Shown piece by piece: positions 21,174 to 32,700 of a stretch of 64,000 bases of DNA. The translations under genes were made by a program, and so were the position numbers. Every line of letters starts with the position of its first letter. Position 1 is the stretch's first letter. The DNA lies in assembly GCF_900090045.1 (NCBI RefSeq), contig NC_041788.1, positions 2,537,501 to 2,601,500 on the forward strand. The letters run 5' to 3'. This DNA is from Plasmodium malariae. Lineage: Eukaryota; Apicomplexa; Aconoidasida; Haemosporida; Plasmodiidae. Below the pieces are notes generated by a model. The model saw only the letters and a list, made by a program, of their open reading frames with translations. It made no database searches and was not told where the DNA came from.

Positions 21174-23714
21174 ATGAACGAGCTGATCGTTTTCGACACA
21201 AGCCACACGAGGGCAATAAACGATTGCGAGCTGGACTACTACAGCAAAAAGTTGGCTACGTGTTCTAATGATAATACAGTAAAAATTTTTGACGTGAGTT
21301 TGTCAAAAGAGCCTGTATGTATAGCCGAGATAAGAGACCATAGTTCAGCAGTTTGGAAAGTATGTTGGTCTCATCCCAAATATGGTAGTTTGTTAGCAAG
21401 TTGCTCATATGATAAAAGTGTTATCATATATAAAGAAGTAAATATAAATAAATATGAAATGATTTATTTAAATAACGAACATAAAAGTAGTGTTAACTAT
21501 ATAGAATGGTCCCCACATGAGTATGGACTTCATTTGGGATGTGCTAGTTCAGATGGTTATCTTAGTATAATTAGTTATAATTTAAATAAAGATACGAATG
21601 AAGGACATTGGACAAAAAGTAGTATAAAAGCACATTTAAATGGAACAGCATGTTTGAGTTGGGAAAAACCATTTAATTCTTTAGGAAATAATAAACATTT
21701 AAATGATAATAATGATTTTATAAACTCATTTAAATTAGTAACAGGAGGATATGATAATCAAGTTATTATATGGACATTTGATAATAATACAAAAGAATAC
21801 CATAAAATTTTTCAAATGAATGATAAACCACATAATTCTTTAGTAAGAGATGTTTCATGGAGACCTAACTTAAGTAACACAACAAATATGATAGCTTCAT
21901 GTTCAGATGAACAAATTGTAATATTATGGTTTGAAGATATAAGTAATAATAGATGGAAAAATGGACAAGTCATAAAAGTTGACCAAAAAATTCATAAAAT
22001 TAGTTGGTCTCCCAATGGCACCATTTTAGCAATTGCATGTTCAGGTGATAATGCATATTTATATAAAGAAAATATGGAGGGACTATGGGTAGAAATTTGC
22101 AATTTGACTGATGATGAAAAGAGAAATATACAAGAGGATAATGCCAGTGGAGGAGGTGCTAATGCTAATTCTTCTCTTCACATGTATAACAGTGATGTAG
22201 CTAGTAATATTTACAATAATGCTAATGCTAACAGTAGCAGCAATGTCAATGCCAACAGTAGCAGTAATGTCAATACCAACAGTAGCAGTAATGTCAATAC
22301 CAACAGTAGCAGTAATTATGATGGCAATTATGGCAGCAATCCCTCGTGCAAAAACCTCCAAAACCAAGTTATGCCTAACATCATGAATTATCTGAACCCT
22401 CTAGCTACTTCCAATTCGAATAGCAATACCTTTAAAGCTTCTCCTGAGTCAAATTATAGTACATATCCAAACTCAATAAACAATGCGGTGCCTCCTCCCC
22501 CCAATAAATTCGTATGCAACACGATGATGCAAGAAGGGGCAAATCCAGTACAAAATACCCCCAATACGTTTCAGAATAATCTATATGGTCAAGCAATGCC
22601 CTCAGATCCTCCTCCCCCCATGAGCGTATCGAACCATGTGAACAGTATGAAAAACGGTGCTAATCAACAAAATGTGATACAAGGCGTGCCACAAAATGGA
22701 CCACCAAACGCGCAACAGAACTACGTAATGATGCAAAATGCGAACAAAAAGAGTACCTCGAGTGCTATATTAAGTGGAGATAATTTCCTTATAGGGAGAA
22801 ACATGAATCCACCACCACCTCCTCCTCCTCCTTCATTTTCACATGAACAGAATAATTCATCTGACACTTCAAACCTTCCATCGAAACAAGGAGTGTCAAC
22901 CAATCAGGCGGTGTCTAATTCATCTCACTTTGCTTCTGCTGTACCACCTGGTCCTCCGGGGGCAAACATGAACATATTTAATAGCACCAATAGTAACAAT
23001 AACAGTATTAATAACAACAACAGTATTAATGACCTTAATAGTAAGAACAATTATAATAATATGCATAATCATAGCAGTAGTGGAAGCAGTCAAATAAATA
23101 ATAAGTTGAATTTTGCACCTTCTTCAAATGTACATACTAGTGCAAGCACACAACCAATTCCTCAACCGTCTACAAATATACCGAAATCATCTACGAGTTC
23201 ATTACACCAGTATCCATCCTTTTCAAATGTCAACACAACAAATAGTGCGAGTTTTTCTGGTAGTGCACAATCCACCACCCCCAATTTTTCAAAACCATCA
23301 AATTCTATGCAGCCAGGCCATTTACAAAATATGAACACAATTAATACAAATTTCAGTGCTCAACAACCTTTACCTCCTCCACCACCCACTCGATTATCCA
23401 TGACGTCGGTTCATCAAGGAGGGCATAATGTACCAATGGGAATAAATCAGAATAAAAGTTTTTCAAATTTTAGTTCTAATAAGATGGTGAATCCTACTTC
23501 TATGCCTCCACAACCACCCCAAAATATTAGTAATACAGTTAGTAGTGGAATTAGCAGTGCGATCGGTAATACAAGTAACTACGCACCAATGAATTATGGC
23601 CAACCCCCACCTCCTCCACCAAATATGATGAGTAATAGTAATGACCCGAATATGAAGTCACCAAATCTGCAGTATAATAATGCGTATACCAATTATAATA
23701 CGCCACCCCAGTGA
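21174..23714 (+). CDS. SEC13: Sec13: COPII coat / nucleoporin beta-propeller with long Asn-Pro-rich tail
   Basis: Single exon, 846 aa. The first ATG in frame is at 21174 (MNELIVFDTSHTRAINDCEL). Residues 1-310 form the Sec13 propeller with canonical blade sequences: ATCSNDNTVKIFDV, HSSAVWKVCWSHPKYGSLLA, SCSYDKSVIIYKE, HKSSVNYIEWSPHEYGLHLG, LVTGGYDNQVIIWTFD, NSLVRDVSWRPN and HKISWSPNGTILAIACSGD. Ordinary Sec13 ends about here (roughly 300 aa). This protein adds about 535 residues of Asn/Ser/Pro-rich sequence with an imperfect VNTNSSSN repeat (about 350-385) and at least three polyproline tracts. In the COPII coat Sec13 pairs with Sec31 at ER exit sites, and in the nuclear pore with Nup145C/Nup96. 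From memory, P. falciparum Sec13 is similarly elongated and partly nuclear. Confidence 0.95.
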   Translation: MNELIVFDTSHTRAINDCELDYYSKKLATCSNDNTVKIFDVSLSKEPVCIAEIRDHSSAVWKVCWSHPKYGSLLASCSYDKSVIIYKEVNINKYEMIYLNNEHKSSVNYIEWSPHEYGLHLGCASSDGYLSIISYNLNKDTNEGHWTKSSIKAHLNGTACLSWEKPFNSLGNNKHLNDNNDFINSFKLVTGGYDNQVIIWTFDNNTKEYHKIFQMNDKPHNSLVRDVSWRPNLSNTTNMIASCSDEQIVILWFEDISNNRWKNGQVIKVDQKIHKISWSPNGTILAIACSGDNAYLYKENMEGLWVEICNLTDDEKRNIQEDNASGGGANANSSLHMYNSDVASNIYNNANANSSSNVNANSSSNVNTNSSSNVNTNSSSNYDGNYGSNPSCKNLQNQVMPNIMNYLNPLATSNSNSNTFKASPESNYSTYPNSINNAVPPPPNKFVCNTMMQEGANPVQNTPNTFQNNLYGQAMPSDPPPPMSVSNHVNSMKNGANQQNVIQGVPQNGPPNAQQNYVMMQNANKKSTSSAILSGDNFLIGRNMNPPPPPPPPSFSHEQNNSSDTSNLPSKQGVSTNQAVSNSSHFASAVPPGPPGANMNIFNSTNSNNNSINNNNSINDLNSKNNYNNMHNHSSSGSSQINNKLNFAPSSNVHTSASTQPIPQPSTNIPKSSTSSLHQYPSFSNVNTTNSASFSGSAQSTTPNFSKPSNSMQPGHLQNMNTINTNFSAQQPLPPPPPTRLSMTSVHQGGHNVPMGINQNKSFSNFSSNKMVNPTSMPPQPPQNISNTVSSGISSAIGNTSNYAPMNYGQPPPPPPNMMSNSNDPNMKSPNLQYNNAYTNYNTPPQ

Positions 23715-25513
23715 AATGTTGAGTGTGCATATGTGTTGTGTATTGAATAGATGATAATTATAAGGATGTATGCGGATGTAGGGGTAACTTCAGGGAAAAC
23801 GTAGTGAAAATGGAGAAAAGAAACATGATGGTGCATTTTCACATTGACTATTATATTCTATATACGAGCATATGCCACTGTGAACATATTTTGCTAACTC
23901 CATTTGACAGCATAGGAAATGAATCCAAACCTCGTCCAATCTTTATGTAGCTTCCCTTTTTATCCCGTCCTTTTTTCTTCTTTTTTTTTTTAAGGTATAT
24001 ATATATATTTCATTATTCAATTTTTTTCGGTCACCATTTTCCTATTCCCCCTTTTCTTTTTTTTTTATTCTTTTTTATTACTCGTATAATGTATTATGTT
24101 TTTTTTTGAATATGTAAAATTGGGAGAGGATTATTTTTAAAAAGTTGTAGTAAATACATTAATAAATAAATATATATATATATATATATACATATATACA
24201 TATAATATATTATATATATGTTTTGGGTTTTTTTTTTTTTTTTATATATGAACAAAAGATAAAAGGAACTCATATTAAAATTATTCCTAAAAAAAAAAAA
24301 AAAAAAAAAGAAAGAACTTTTTTAGCATATTTAAGTATTATAAATAACAGAGTAGCTCTATTTGTTTGTACACATAAAAACAACAGGGCTTTCATGGTTT
24401 TGAGGTCCCAAGGTTTACATATTAAGAATTCATTGTCACAGGTACGTACAATATATGTACATAATATAGAAAAAAAATAATGTATAATAATGTATTATAC
24501 GTAACACCTCATTAAGAAGATTAAGATTAAGATTAAGATTACATACTCCAAAAATTATAATTTCAAAAATAAAATATAAGCCTTATATTTTTTTATTTCC
24601 ATTGTTCCTATTTTTCAGCGACTGTGATATATAGTCAAAAAAAAATTAATTTATTTCGTTTGAAAGTCCCTCCGGTGTTATGATTGTTTTTATTCTCATT
24701 CGTTATTATGTTTTTATATTTTTACGCCCATTAGTTTTTATACTCACGTTTATTTTTTTTTAATTTCTTTTTTTTTTTTTTTTTTTTTTTTAAAAACTGT
24801 TATACGTAACAAGTATATGTGAGAAAAGAAAAAAAAAAAAAAAAAAAAAAAAAAATTAAAAAGCAAAGAGTGAAGAATAAAATATGCTTATCGAAATTTT
24901 TCCTTTAGGGCAAAACTTAGAAATATTGATAAATTAAAATTATTAATCTTGACAAACTGCATCTTTAATCATATATTATGACTTGCATAAACGTAACCAA
25001 ATTATATATATAAATTGGTATGTACATATATGCTCATACATTCATCTATACTTACAAACATACATACCCGCGCGTATGTTTTTTTCCCCTTATTGGTTTT
25101 ATTTGGAAACCTTAAATTTAGCAAACGCGTAAAAAATGCAAGATACATAAAGGAGTACAAAATATGACTGAATATAAGAACATTATATTCGGTAAACGGA
25201 AGAACATGTATAGGCAAACAAAAATTTTTATTAATATTTTTAAATAAAAATTATTAACAAGTCAGCTAAACTTTCGTATTTGAAATGAGGCGTCAGTGAG
25301 TTTCTTCATAGCAGAAAATGCATTTGTTTTGAAGTTTAAACGTAAACATATATGTACGTATATACATGTATATATATACGTATATATGCATATGTTTATG
25401 GTTCTACCCGCTTAGAGTTGCATGATTGTACGCTTTTATAGCAACCCACATGCTTTCCCTTATATGGAGTAAAATTTAAAGAGAAAAAAAAAAAAAAAAA
25501 ATTATACAAAAAA
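23715..25513. other. Intergenic between Sec13 and WTAP
   Basis: AT-rich with long poly-T/poly-A blocks at 24775-24855 and (TA)n at 24170-24190. It contains one exon-like stretch (24326-24441) described separately. Otherwise nothing supportable. Confidence 0.5.
24326..24627 (+). CDS. Possible exon pair of an unrecognised small plus-strand gene
   Basis: TTTTTTAG acceptor at 24324-24325, then an open segment 24326-24441 (YLSIINNRVALFVCTHKNNR, AFMVLRSQGLHIKNSLSQ) ending at an exact donor CAG/GTACGT. A TTTTTCAG acceptor at 24611-24618 would add CGA CTG TGA and terminate the protein. The composition looks like real protein and both flanking sites are good, but no upstream start exon could be identified and I recognise no family. 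Confidence 0.3.
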
Positions 25514-27644
25514 ATGTCCAAAGAAAATACGGATGAAATTTTCAACGACCAAACAGATGAATGCACGGAGGAAAATTTGATCGAACACTTCAACGAGTTT
25601 AAAGTAAGGAAAAAAAAAATATGCATAAAATTGTGCTGAATTTTGTGTTCATTTTTATGCAAGCTTTTTATAAGTGTACGGCTAAATATTTCGCAAAACG
25701 GTGTGACAAGTCGCAAAGTGGTTTTGTGGTTGCAAGCTTCCCGCACAGTGGAGTATATATATATAAGTTTATTTATGTATGTATGTTTATATGTATGTAT
25801 GTTTATATGTGTGTATGTGGATATATATCCATGTTTGCATGCATGTATATGTGTATGTATATCTATATACATAAGCATCATCGGCTTATACATAAATGCA
25901 CACGTTCCACGATTTTGCCTTTCTTTAGAAACGAGAGCACGTATACCTGGCGTGCATATCAGCCCTGGAAAAGGAATTATGCCACACACATACGTACTTG
26001 AACGAATGGAGGAGTATGCATATGTATGAAGATGAAGGGAAGTCGTCGAAAGATATAATGAATATAAATTCGTTGAGAAATATACTTATTGATCCATCAA
26101 TAAACTTAGAAATAAAAGAGTTAAAACAAAAAATATATGAAATAACTAGGAAGTGTAAAATAGCTGAAGAGAAATTGCAAGGATGTAATTTCGATGCTCA
26201 GGCAACAGCAGGACAAAGACTTATAAACAAATGCAAAAAGTTACAAGATGAAAATTACGAATTAGGGAAAACATTAGAAGAGAACAACTTACAGCCGTTA
26301 TCTATTCAAATTATGAACTTAAAACAACAAATAGTTTTTTATAAAAATGAATTAAAAGTTTTAAAAGAATTGAATGCAGATATTGATGAAGACAATGAGT
26401 TGTTAAGTCAACAGCTAGCTGATCTAACAAAGAAGTATACACACATAAGTGAACAGAAAACAGATTTAGAAAAAAAAAATGCAAAGTTAAACAGCTATAT
26501 TAGTACTCTCAAGTCGAAGTTGAACACATACACTAATCGTTTATCGCCGAATGAGGATCATAAGTACAAAGCGCAAAAGGATAACCATAATGGGTGTAAC
26601 AATAATAATAATAATGGTAGTAATAGCAATGATAATATTCGAAGCAGTATAAATGTTAATAACTATTATGAGGATGAAGATTACTTATCTAATGTTAGCT
26701 TACATGATAACACTAATAAGACTAATAACGAAGCGTTTAATTATGATGAAACTCAAAGAAGCTACAATAATTTACTTGAACAAGAAAGAACTCAAAATGC
26801 TTACAAACACGATGAAAAATACCAAAGAAACGAACAGTATTATGATAGGGAACGGAAATATAAGGATGGCGAAGAAGACTACACATATGATAATGAGGAA
26901 ACTTACAAAAAAAGAAGTGCGGATGATAGCAGAGAAAGGAAATATAGAAAAATAGATAAGCATTATTATAGGGGAAAGAAATATGACAAGGATAAGTACA
27001 GAATGAGGGACAGAGATAAAAGTAGAAAAGAAAGAACAAGAGAAAGGGAAAAAGAACGAGATAGAGAACGAGATAGAGAAAGAGAAAGAGATAAAGAGAG
27101 GGATAGAGAAAGGGACAGAGAAAAGGACAGAGAGAGGGAAAAAGAAAGGGAAAAAGAAAGGGAAAAAGAAAGGGATAAAGAAAGGGATAAAGAAAGGGAC
27201 AGAGAAAGGGATAGAGAAAGGGATAGAGAAAGAGATAGAGATAGGGATAGAGATAGGGATAAAGAAAAAGAGAAAGAAAAAGCCAAGGATAGAATTAAAG
27301 ATAAGGCAAAAGAACGAGATAAAATGAAAAGTAAATATAAAAATAGAAATAAAGAAAAAACGAGAGGAAAAATTAAAAGGGAAGGAATAGGAGAAGCAGC
27401 GAAAGAAGCAACAGAAGAAGCAGAAGTACCAGCAGGAGTTGCAACGGAAGGCGTGGATTATGATAATAGTAGTAATTATTCGGAGCCGAAAAGAAAATTT
27501 TTAAAAGATGATGATGATGATGATGAATATAGGAGGGATAGAGAATTTTCTAGAGCAGATAAGTTCGAATACTCAAATAATAACATGCCAAAAAATGAAG
27601 ATAAAGCAAATGAACACGACAGGTATATGTGTTTGCATAAATAA
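25514..27644 (+). CDS. WTAP: WTAP/Fl(2)d homologue, m6A methyltransferase complex subunit
   Basis: Exon 1 is 25514-25603 (30 codons, MSKENTDEIFNDQTDECTEE) and exon 2 starts at 25929, joined in phase 0. Residues about 70-210 match the WTAP coiled-coil core: DPSINLEIKELKQKI, then AEEKLQGCNFDAQATAGQRL, INKCKKLQDENYELGKTLEE, and a heptad helix with LNADIDEDNELLSQQL. WTAP scaffolds METTL3-type mRNA adenosine methyltransferases in the nucleus. The C-terminal half is an Asn/Tyr-rich linker and then about 100 residues of RE/RD/KE dipeptides (27030-27270). The 3' end is uncertain. Reading through stops at 27644, but a very good donor (CAG/GTATATG after 27622) suggests a last short exon, for example T ATG CCG CGC GTT CCC TGA at 27933-27951, which would give about 600 aa. 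Confidence 0.88.
27030..27275 (+). repeat. RE/RD-coding imperfect hexamer repeat in WTAP
   Basis: Repeated AGAGAAAGGGATAAAGAA-type hexamers coding Arg-Glu, Arg-Asp and Lys-Glu. The opposite strand is an artefact Ser/Leu open frame. Mixed-charge RE/RD domains are common in splicing-associated proteins. Confidence 0.85.
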
Positions 27645-27788
27645 AAGTAGCATGCCGTCACTTAAGCAGAGATCTTTTACTTCCCAAACGGGAGGTTGCG
27701 CCCTACTGAGTGACTATTTTTGCATTATTTTACATTACATTATGGGTGCGTGTATGTGCGTATATATATATATATATATATATATGCT

Positions 27789-27827
<39 letters not shown>

Positions 27828-29702
27828 TTTTTTTTTTTTTTTTTTTTTTTTTGCGTCGTAATATGTCCCCTTCTAAGTTGTTATGTTTGCACGTATATAC
27901 ATGTGTATATGTGTGCACTTGTGTCAACACAGTATGCCGCGCGTTCCCTGAGAACAACCTTTTTTATTTGAAGAAACACATTAACATATATTGTATACTG
28001 TTTATTAATTTTTAATTTTTTTTTTTTGATACAAAAATTGTGTTACATAGAAAGAAAAAAAAAAAAAAAAAAAAAAGAAACACACATCTGCTTAGCCTAT
28101 TTGCACATAATTCAATCTTTTTAATTTTATCATAACGAAATTTGTATTAAAAATTTTTATTATATAAAATACGTTATGTACTGTACAGCTATTTCAACTT
28201 ATAAATTATGATATGTTCATGTTTTCTTTTTGATCAGTGAAAGAGCAACATCATATAAAAAAAGGGAAAGAAGTAAAAATAAATACAAGGAAAAACATAA
28301 ATGTTGAAAAAAAGCCAAGATATGAGAGAAAGCTCTCATGAAGAAGACGGAAATTAGCGTCATGGGAGCATTATCATAGCGGCGAAAGAGCAGCAAAAAG
28401 GCAGCAAAAAAGCAGCAAAAAAGCAGAAAAAAAGCAGCAAAAAAGCAGAAAAAAAGCAGCAAAAAAGCAGCAAAAAAGCAGAAAAAAAGCAGCAAAAAAG
28501 CAGAAAAAAAGCAGCAAAAAAGCAGCAAAAAAGCAGAAAAAAAGCAGTAAAACCACAGCGAAGTGGTAGTGAAACTAGTAGCCAAAAAAGTACAATAAAT
28601 TTCTTTTTTTTAATTATATTTAAGTGGTAAACAATATGATATTTGTATGTGTATATGCACACGAACATGCATGTATACCTAGTTTTTTTTTTTTTTTTTT
28701 TTTTTTTTAAATACTTTTTTCTTACAATGTCAGAATAATTTTGTTTTTTAATGTTAATGGTAAGTATAAAATAAAAGTTATATTCGTAAATTTTGTAAAT
28801 CGCTAATTTTACTAACTTTATTTTGTGTTTATGAAAATTTTGAAAAATGATTAAAACTGTTGTAAACCTTTTTCTTTTCTTTTTTTTTTTTTTCAAAGAG
28901 AAAAATGTAAATATAACTGTAAAAATGAGAATATGTAAAAACATAATTAAAGATATAAATGTTATATGTGAATGCACATATAATAACATTCGATACATAT
29001 GTACATATTTTAGTGAAGCATAGATAATAAAAAAAAAAAAAAAAAAAAAAAAAAACAATATAATATAATATAATATAAAATAATATAATATAATATAATA
29101 AATAAAAAGAATAAAGAAGCAGGTAAAACGAAAAAGCAGTAATTGGATATGTACAAGTATGTACATATTTAACTTAGATGTACGCGCTATATATATAAGC
29201 AGCACATATATACATACAAATATAATAACGGTGTTAATTCTCAAAGCAGCACAACAAAAATTAGTGGGTACATTTTTTTATAGATATAAAAAAGAATACC
29301 CACCTACAGATAAATACAAGTTGAAAAAAATATACGTCACGTATATAGTATGGCCTTTTTTTTTTTTACTGAAGAGTATATAAATATATGTAAAAATATG
29401 CATATACATTTTTATATAATAAATGAAGAGTCCTAAAACTCAGGTAAAGTTCAAAAATGTTTTGATTTATTTAAAAATTAATTTTTGCATTCAAAGGATA
29501 TTGTGAAAAATTATTTTTTTAGAAAAAAAAAAAAAAAAAAATTAATATGAAAAAATTAAGAGAACACAAAATAATAAAATAGCTTTGAGGAGAAAAATTT
29601 GCATACGTCACAGCAGTAGTTGATTGTTCATCGTTGTTTACTGTGTGTTCCATTATTAGTGTATGTTTAAAGGATAAGTGTTGAGGGAATCAAAACCAAA
29701 GA
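27645..29702. other. Intergenic between WTAP and RIO1
   Basis: Contains the possible last WTAP exon near 27933, a TATATG repeat (27785-27830), a poly-T block, the GCAGCAAAAAA array (28385-28548), poly-T at 28684-28708 and a TAATA array (29055-29105). No independent gene seen. Confidence 0.5.
28385..28548. repeat. GCAGCAAAAAA / GCAGAAAAAAA tandem array
   Basis: Fourteen or so units of 10-11 bp alternating GCAGCAAAAAA and GCAGAAAAAAA in a higher-order pattern. It gives a minus-strand Phe/Leu/Ala/Cys frame that is not a gene. Confidence 0.85.
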
Positions 29703-32700
29703 ATGCTCAAACGAAAAAAAAAGGAAACAGATTATTCTTATGGAAAGTTCGAAAATTATGGTTACTCAAAAAAGATAAGCAACGAAGTAAAAGTTTCACT
29801 TAAGGAAGGAGAAAAACTTAGCAGTAAATTTAGGAACAGAGGTTTAACAAGAGACAAAAGAGCTACAGTAAATTCAGTGCTTGATAATAGAACGTTACTT
29901 ATTTTAAAAAAGTTAAAAGATAATTTATTAAATGAAATATATGGAGTTGTTAGTTCTGGAAAAGAGGCCTATGTTTTTAATTCACTCAAAATTTTAAATA
30001 ATGAAGAACTGCATTATGTGGAAGAAATATTGTTAACGTATATGGAAAAAAGGTACAATCGCAGGGGGGATAGTGCCCCCAGTGGGAGAGGGGATGAATG
30101 GGAAGAAAGGGAAGAAATAGAAGAACTTGAAGAAACGGATGAAAATGAAGAAATTGAAAAAGTGGAAGAAAATGAAGAAATGGAAGAAATGGAAGAAATG
30201 GAAGAAATGGAAGAAATGGAAGAAATGGAAGAAAATGAAGAAATGGAAGAAATGGAAGAAATGGAAGAAATGGAAGAAATGGAAGAAAATGAAGAAATTG
30301 AAAAAGTGGAAGAAAATGAAGAAATGGAAGATATGGAAGAAATGGAAAAAAGAGAAGAATATGAGTTGTACGAAGGAAGTGAACAATGCGACTACAGCGC
30401 ACTTCCCAACGGAAACGAATCCCCAGGAAGTTGTGAGGCAGAAGGATACGTTAACCTCGGACAAGAGAACTATTCGCCCAGAAGACAAATTTCACATAGC
30501 CATTCCGAAAAAAGGGAAGATATGAAAATGGAGGACGTAGTTATGCTAAGGGAGTCAGAGGAAACTTTTGATATAATAGATATTTTAGGAAAAATAAGTA
30601 AAATGAAATATAAAAATGACAATTATATTTCTACCATATTTAAAGAGAAAAAAAAAAAAAAAAAACAAGTGGTCATATCTTTTGCCACGAAAGTGTATAA
30701 TACGTCTATCCTAATTTTTAAAAAGAGATCACAATATATGGAAGGAGAATTTCGATTTAGAAATGCCTATACCAAAAATAGAAACCCCAGAAAAATGGTA
30801 AAACAATGGTCAGAAAAAGAATTTCGAAATTTAAGACGAATATTAATACACGGATTAAGATGCCCATATCCGTTAGTTTTAAAAAGTAATGTTATTGTAA
30901 TGAGTATGTTAGGTACTTTAGATAGGGCGTGTCCAAAAATGAAAGATTTAAATTTGAGTGTAATAAAATGGAAAGAATTATATGTTGAATGTATTTGCAT
31001 TTTACGATTACTATTTTGTAATTGTAAACTTGTGCATGCAGATTTTTCCGAATATAATTTACTTTATTTTTGTAATCATATTTATATTATTGATGTCTCC
31101 CAATCAATGGAACATGATCATCCATTCGCCTTAGAGTTTTTAAAAAGAGATTGCTTGAACATTACAAACTTTTTTAAAAAAAAGATCGGAAATGTTGGAA
31201 AGGAGGAGAAAAGAGGTGATGGTGGCAATGTTGATGGTAGTGGTGATAGCGGTAATGTTGATGTTGATGATGATAATAATAATAATGGCACGCACCAATT
31301 ATGTAACGAATACGACTGTAAGAATCTCAATGAAGATTACATTTCAAGGATCCAAAAAAGCTATATATACAAAAATACGGCAAAAATGAACTGTAATAAC
31401 AATGTACTACCATCTCGTGACGCACTACATCATGGTAGTAATAATAATACTCCCATTGCTAGCTTAGTAAATGAAAAGTTCTATAGTAAAGTGCATATTT
31501 TACCTTTGAAAAAATTATTTGATTATATTGTAAGTTCCAACTTACCTGAAGATATATCACATTTTATTGAAAAGGATAAAAAGAAAATATTTGTAAATCC
31601 TTTGGAAATAATGTACCTTCAAATTTATGGCTTAATAAAAAATACTACTTGTATACCTAAATTGGACTTTAAAAAGATACGAACAAATCGAATTTATTTT
31701 GAAAAATTAAAAAGAGCTACATGTTATTATGTAACAAAAATTGCTGTAGAAAAAAATAATGAGTTACATTTTAAAAAGTATTGTTCTCACAAAGATGAAA
31801 TAGAAGAACAAGTGTTCTTACGTTCATGGATCCCGGCATATTTGAATGAAATTACAGATCTCAGAGCTATTGAAAAAGACTTGAAACTTTTGAAAAAAGG
31901 AAAATCAGTGGTTAGTCAGTTTGTCTCAAATAATGGAAACGATAATATGGATACGAGTCATAAAAAAACAAATAACACCCATAGTGAATTCATAGAACGG
32001 TGTGATCGGAACGAACTCAATAAATGTGTTGTTGCCACACATTTTGATAATGAAATTCGTAGAGAGCACCTCAATAATAAAGGCACCATATATCTTGCGC
32101 AAAGAGGAGAAGCCACAGGAAGTTGTAAAATCAAGCACATACAGAGAGAAGATTCTGCACATAAAGAGAGCTGTGAAGAGGATGTATATGATGGGTGTGA
32201 TCAGCATGATGAGCACGATGGGAACGATGAACACAGGGAAAATGGAGAAGATAAAGAGAATCGTAAGAACTATAAGGAAGAAACAATGCTGTCATTATTG
32301 AACGGCAAAAAATTGTCAAAACCGTTTGAAAATTTGACTTCTTTAAACGACTTATCGCATGTGCGTGAATCAGATCTGTCGGATGTGCATAAATCAGATC
32401 TGTCGGATGTGCATAAATCAGATCTGTTGGATGTGCATGAATCAGATCTGTTGGATGTGCATGAATCATATCTGTCGGATGTACACAAATTAGACCAGTC
32501 GGATGAGCATAAATCAGACCAATCGAACAATGAGAACTGTTGTTTGCAAAGTGAACATGAAGAAATCAAATTCAAAGGAATAATTCCTGAAGGCGTTACA
32601 AGAAAAGAATGGAGCAAGCTAGTGAAAATACAAAATCGAGAAAGAAGGAAACATAAAATTCCCAAGTATCAGAAAAAAAAGAAAAAAAAGAAGGTCCACT

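Noticed and set aside
26966..27286. Minus-strand Ser/Leu repeat frame opposite WTAP
   Set aside because: Exact antisense of the RE/RD-coding array.
28360..29244. 294-aa minus-strand open frame
   Set aside because: A chain of homopolymer and GCAGCAAAAAA repeat translations (Phe, Leu, Lys, Tyr); no domain and no plausible start context.
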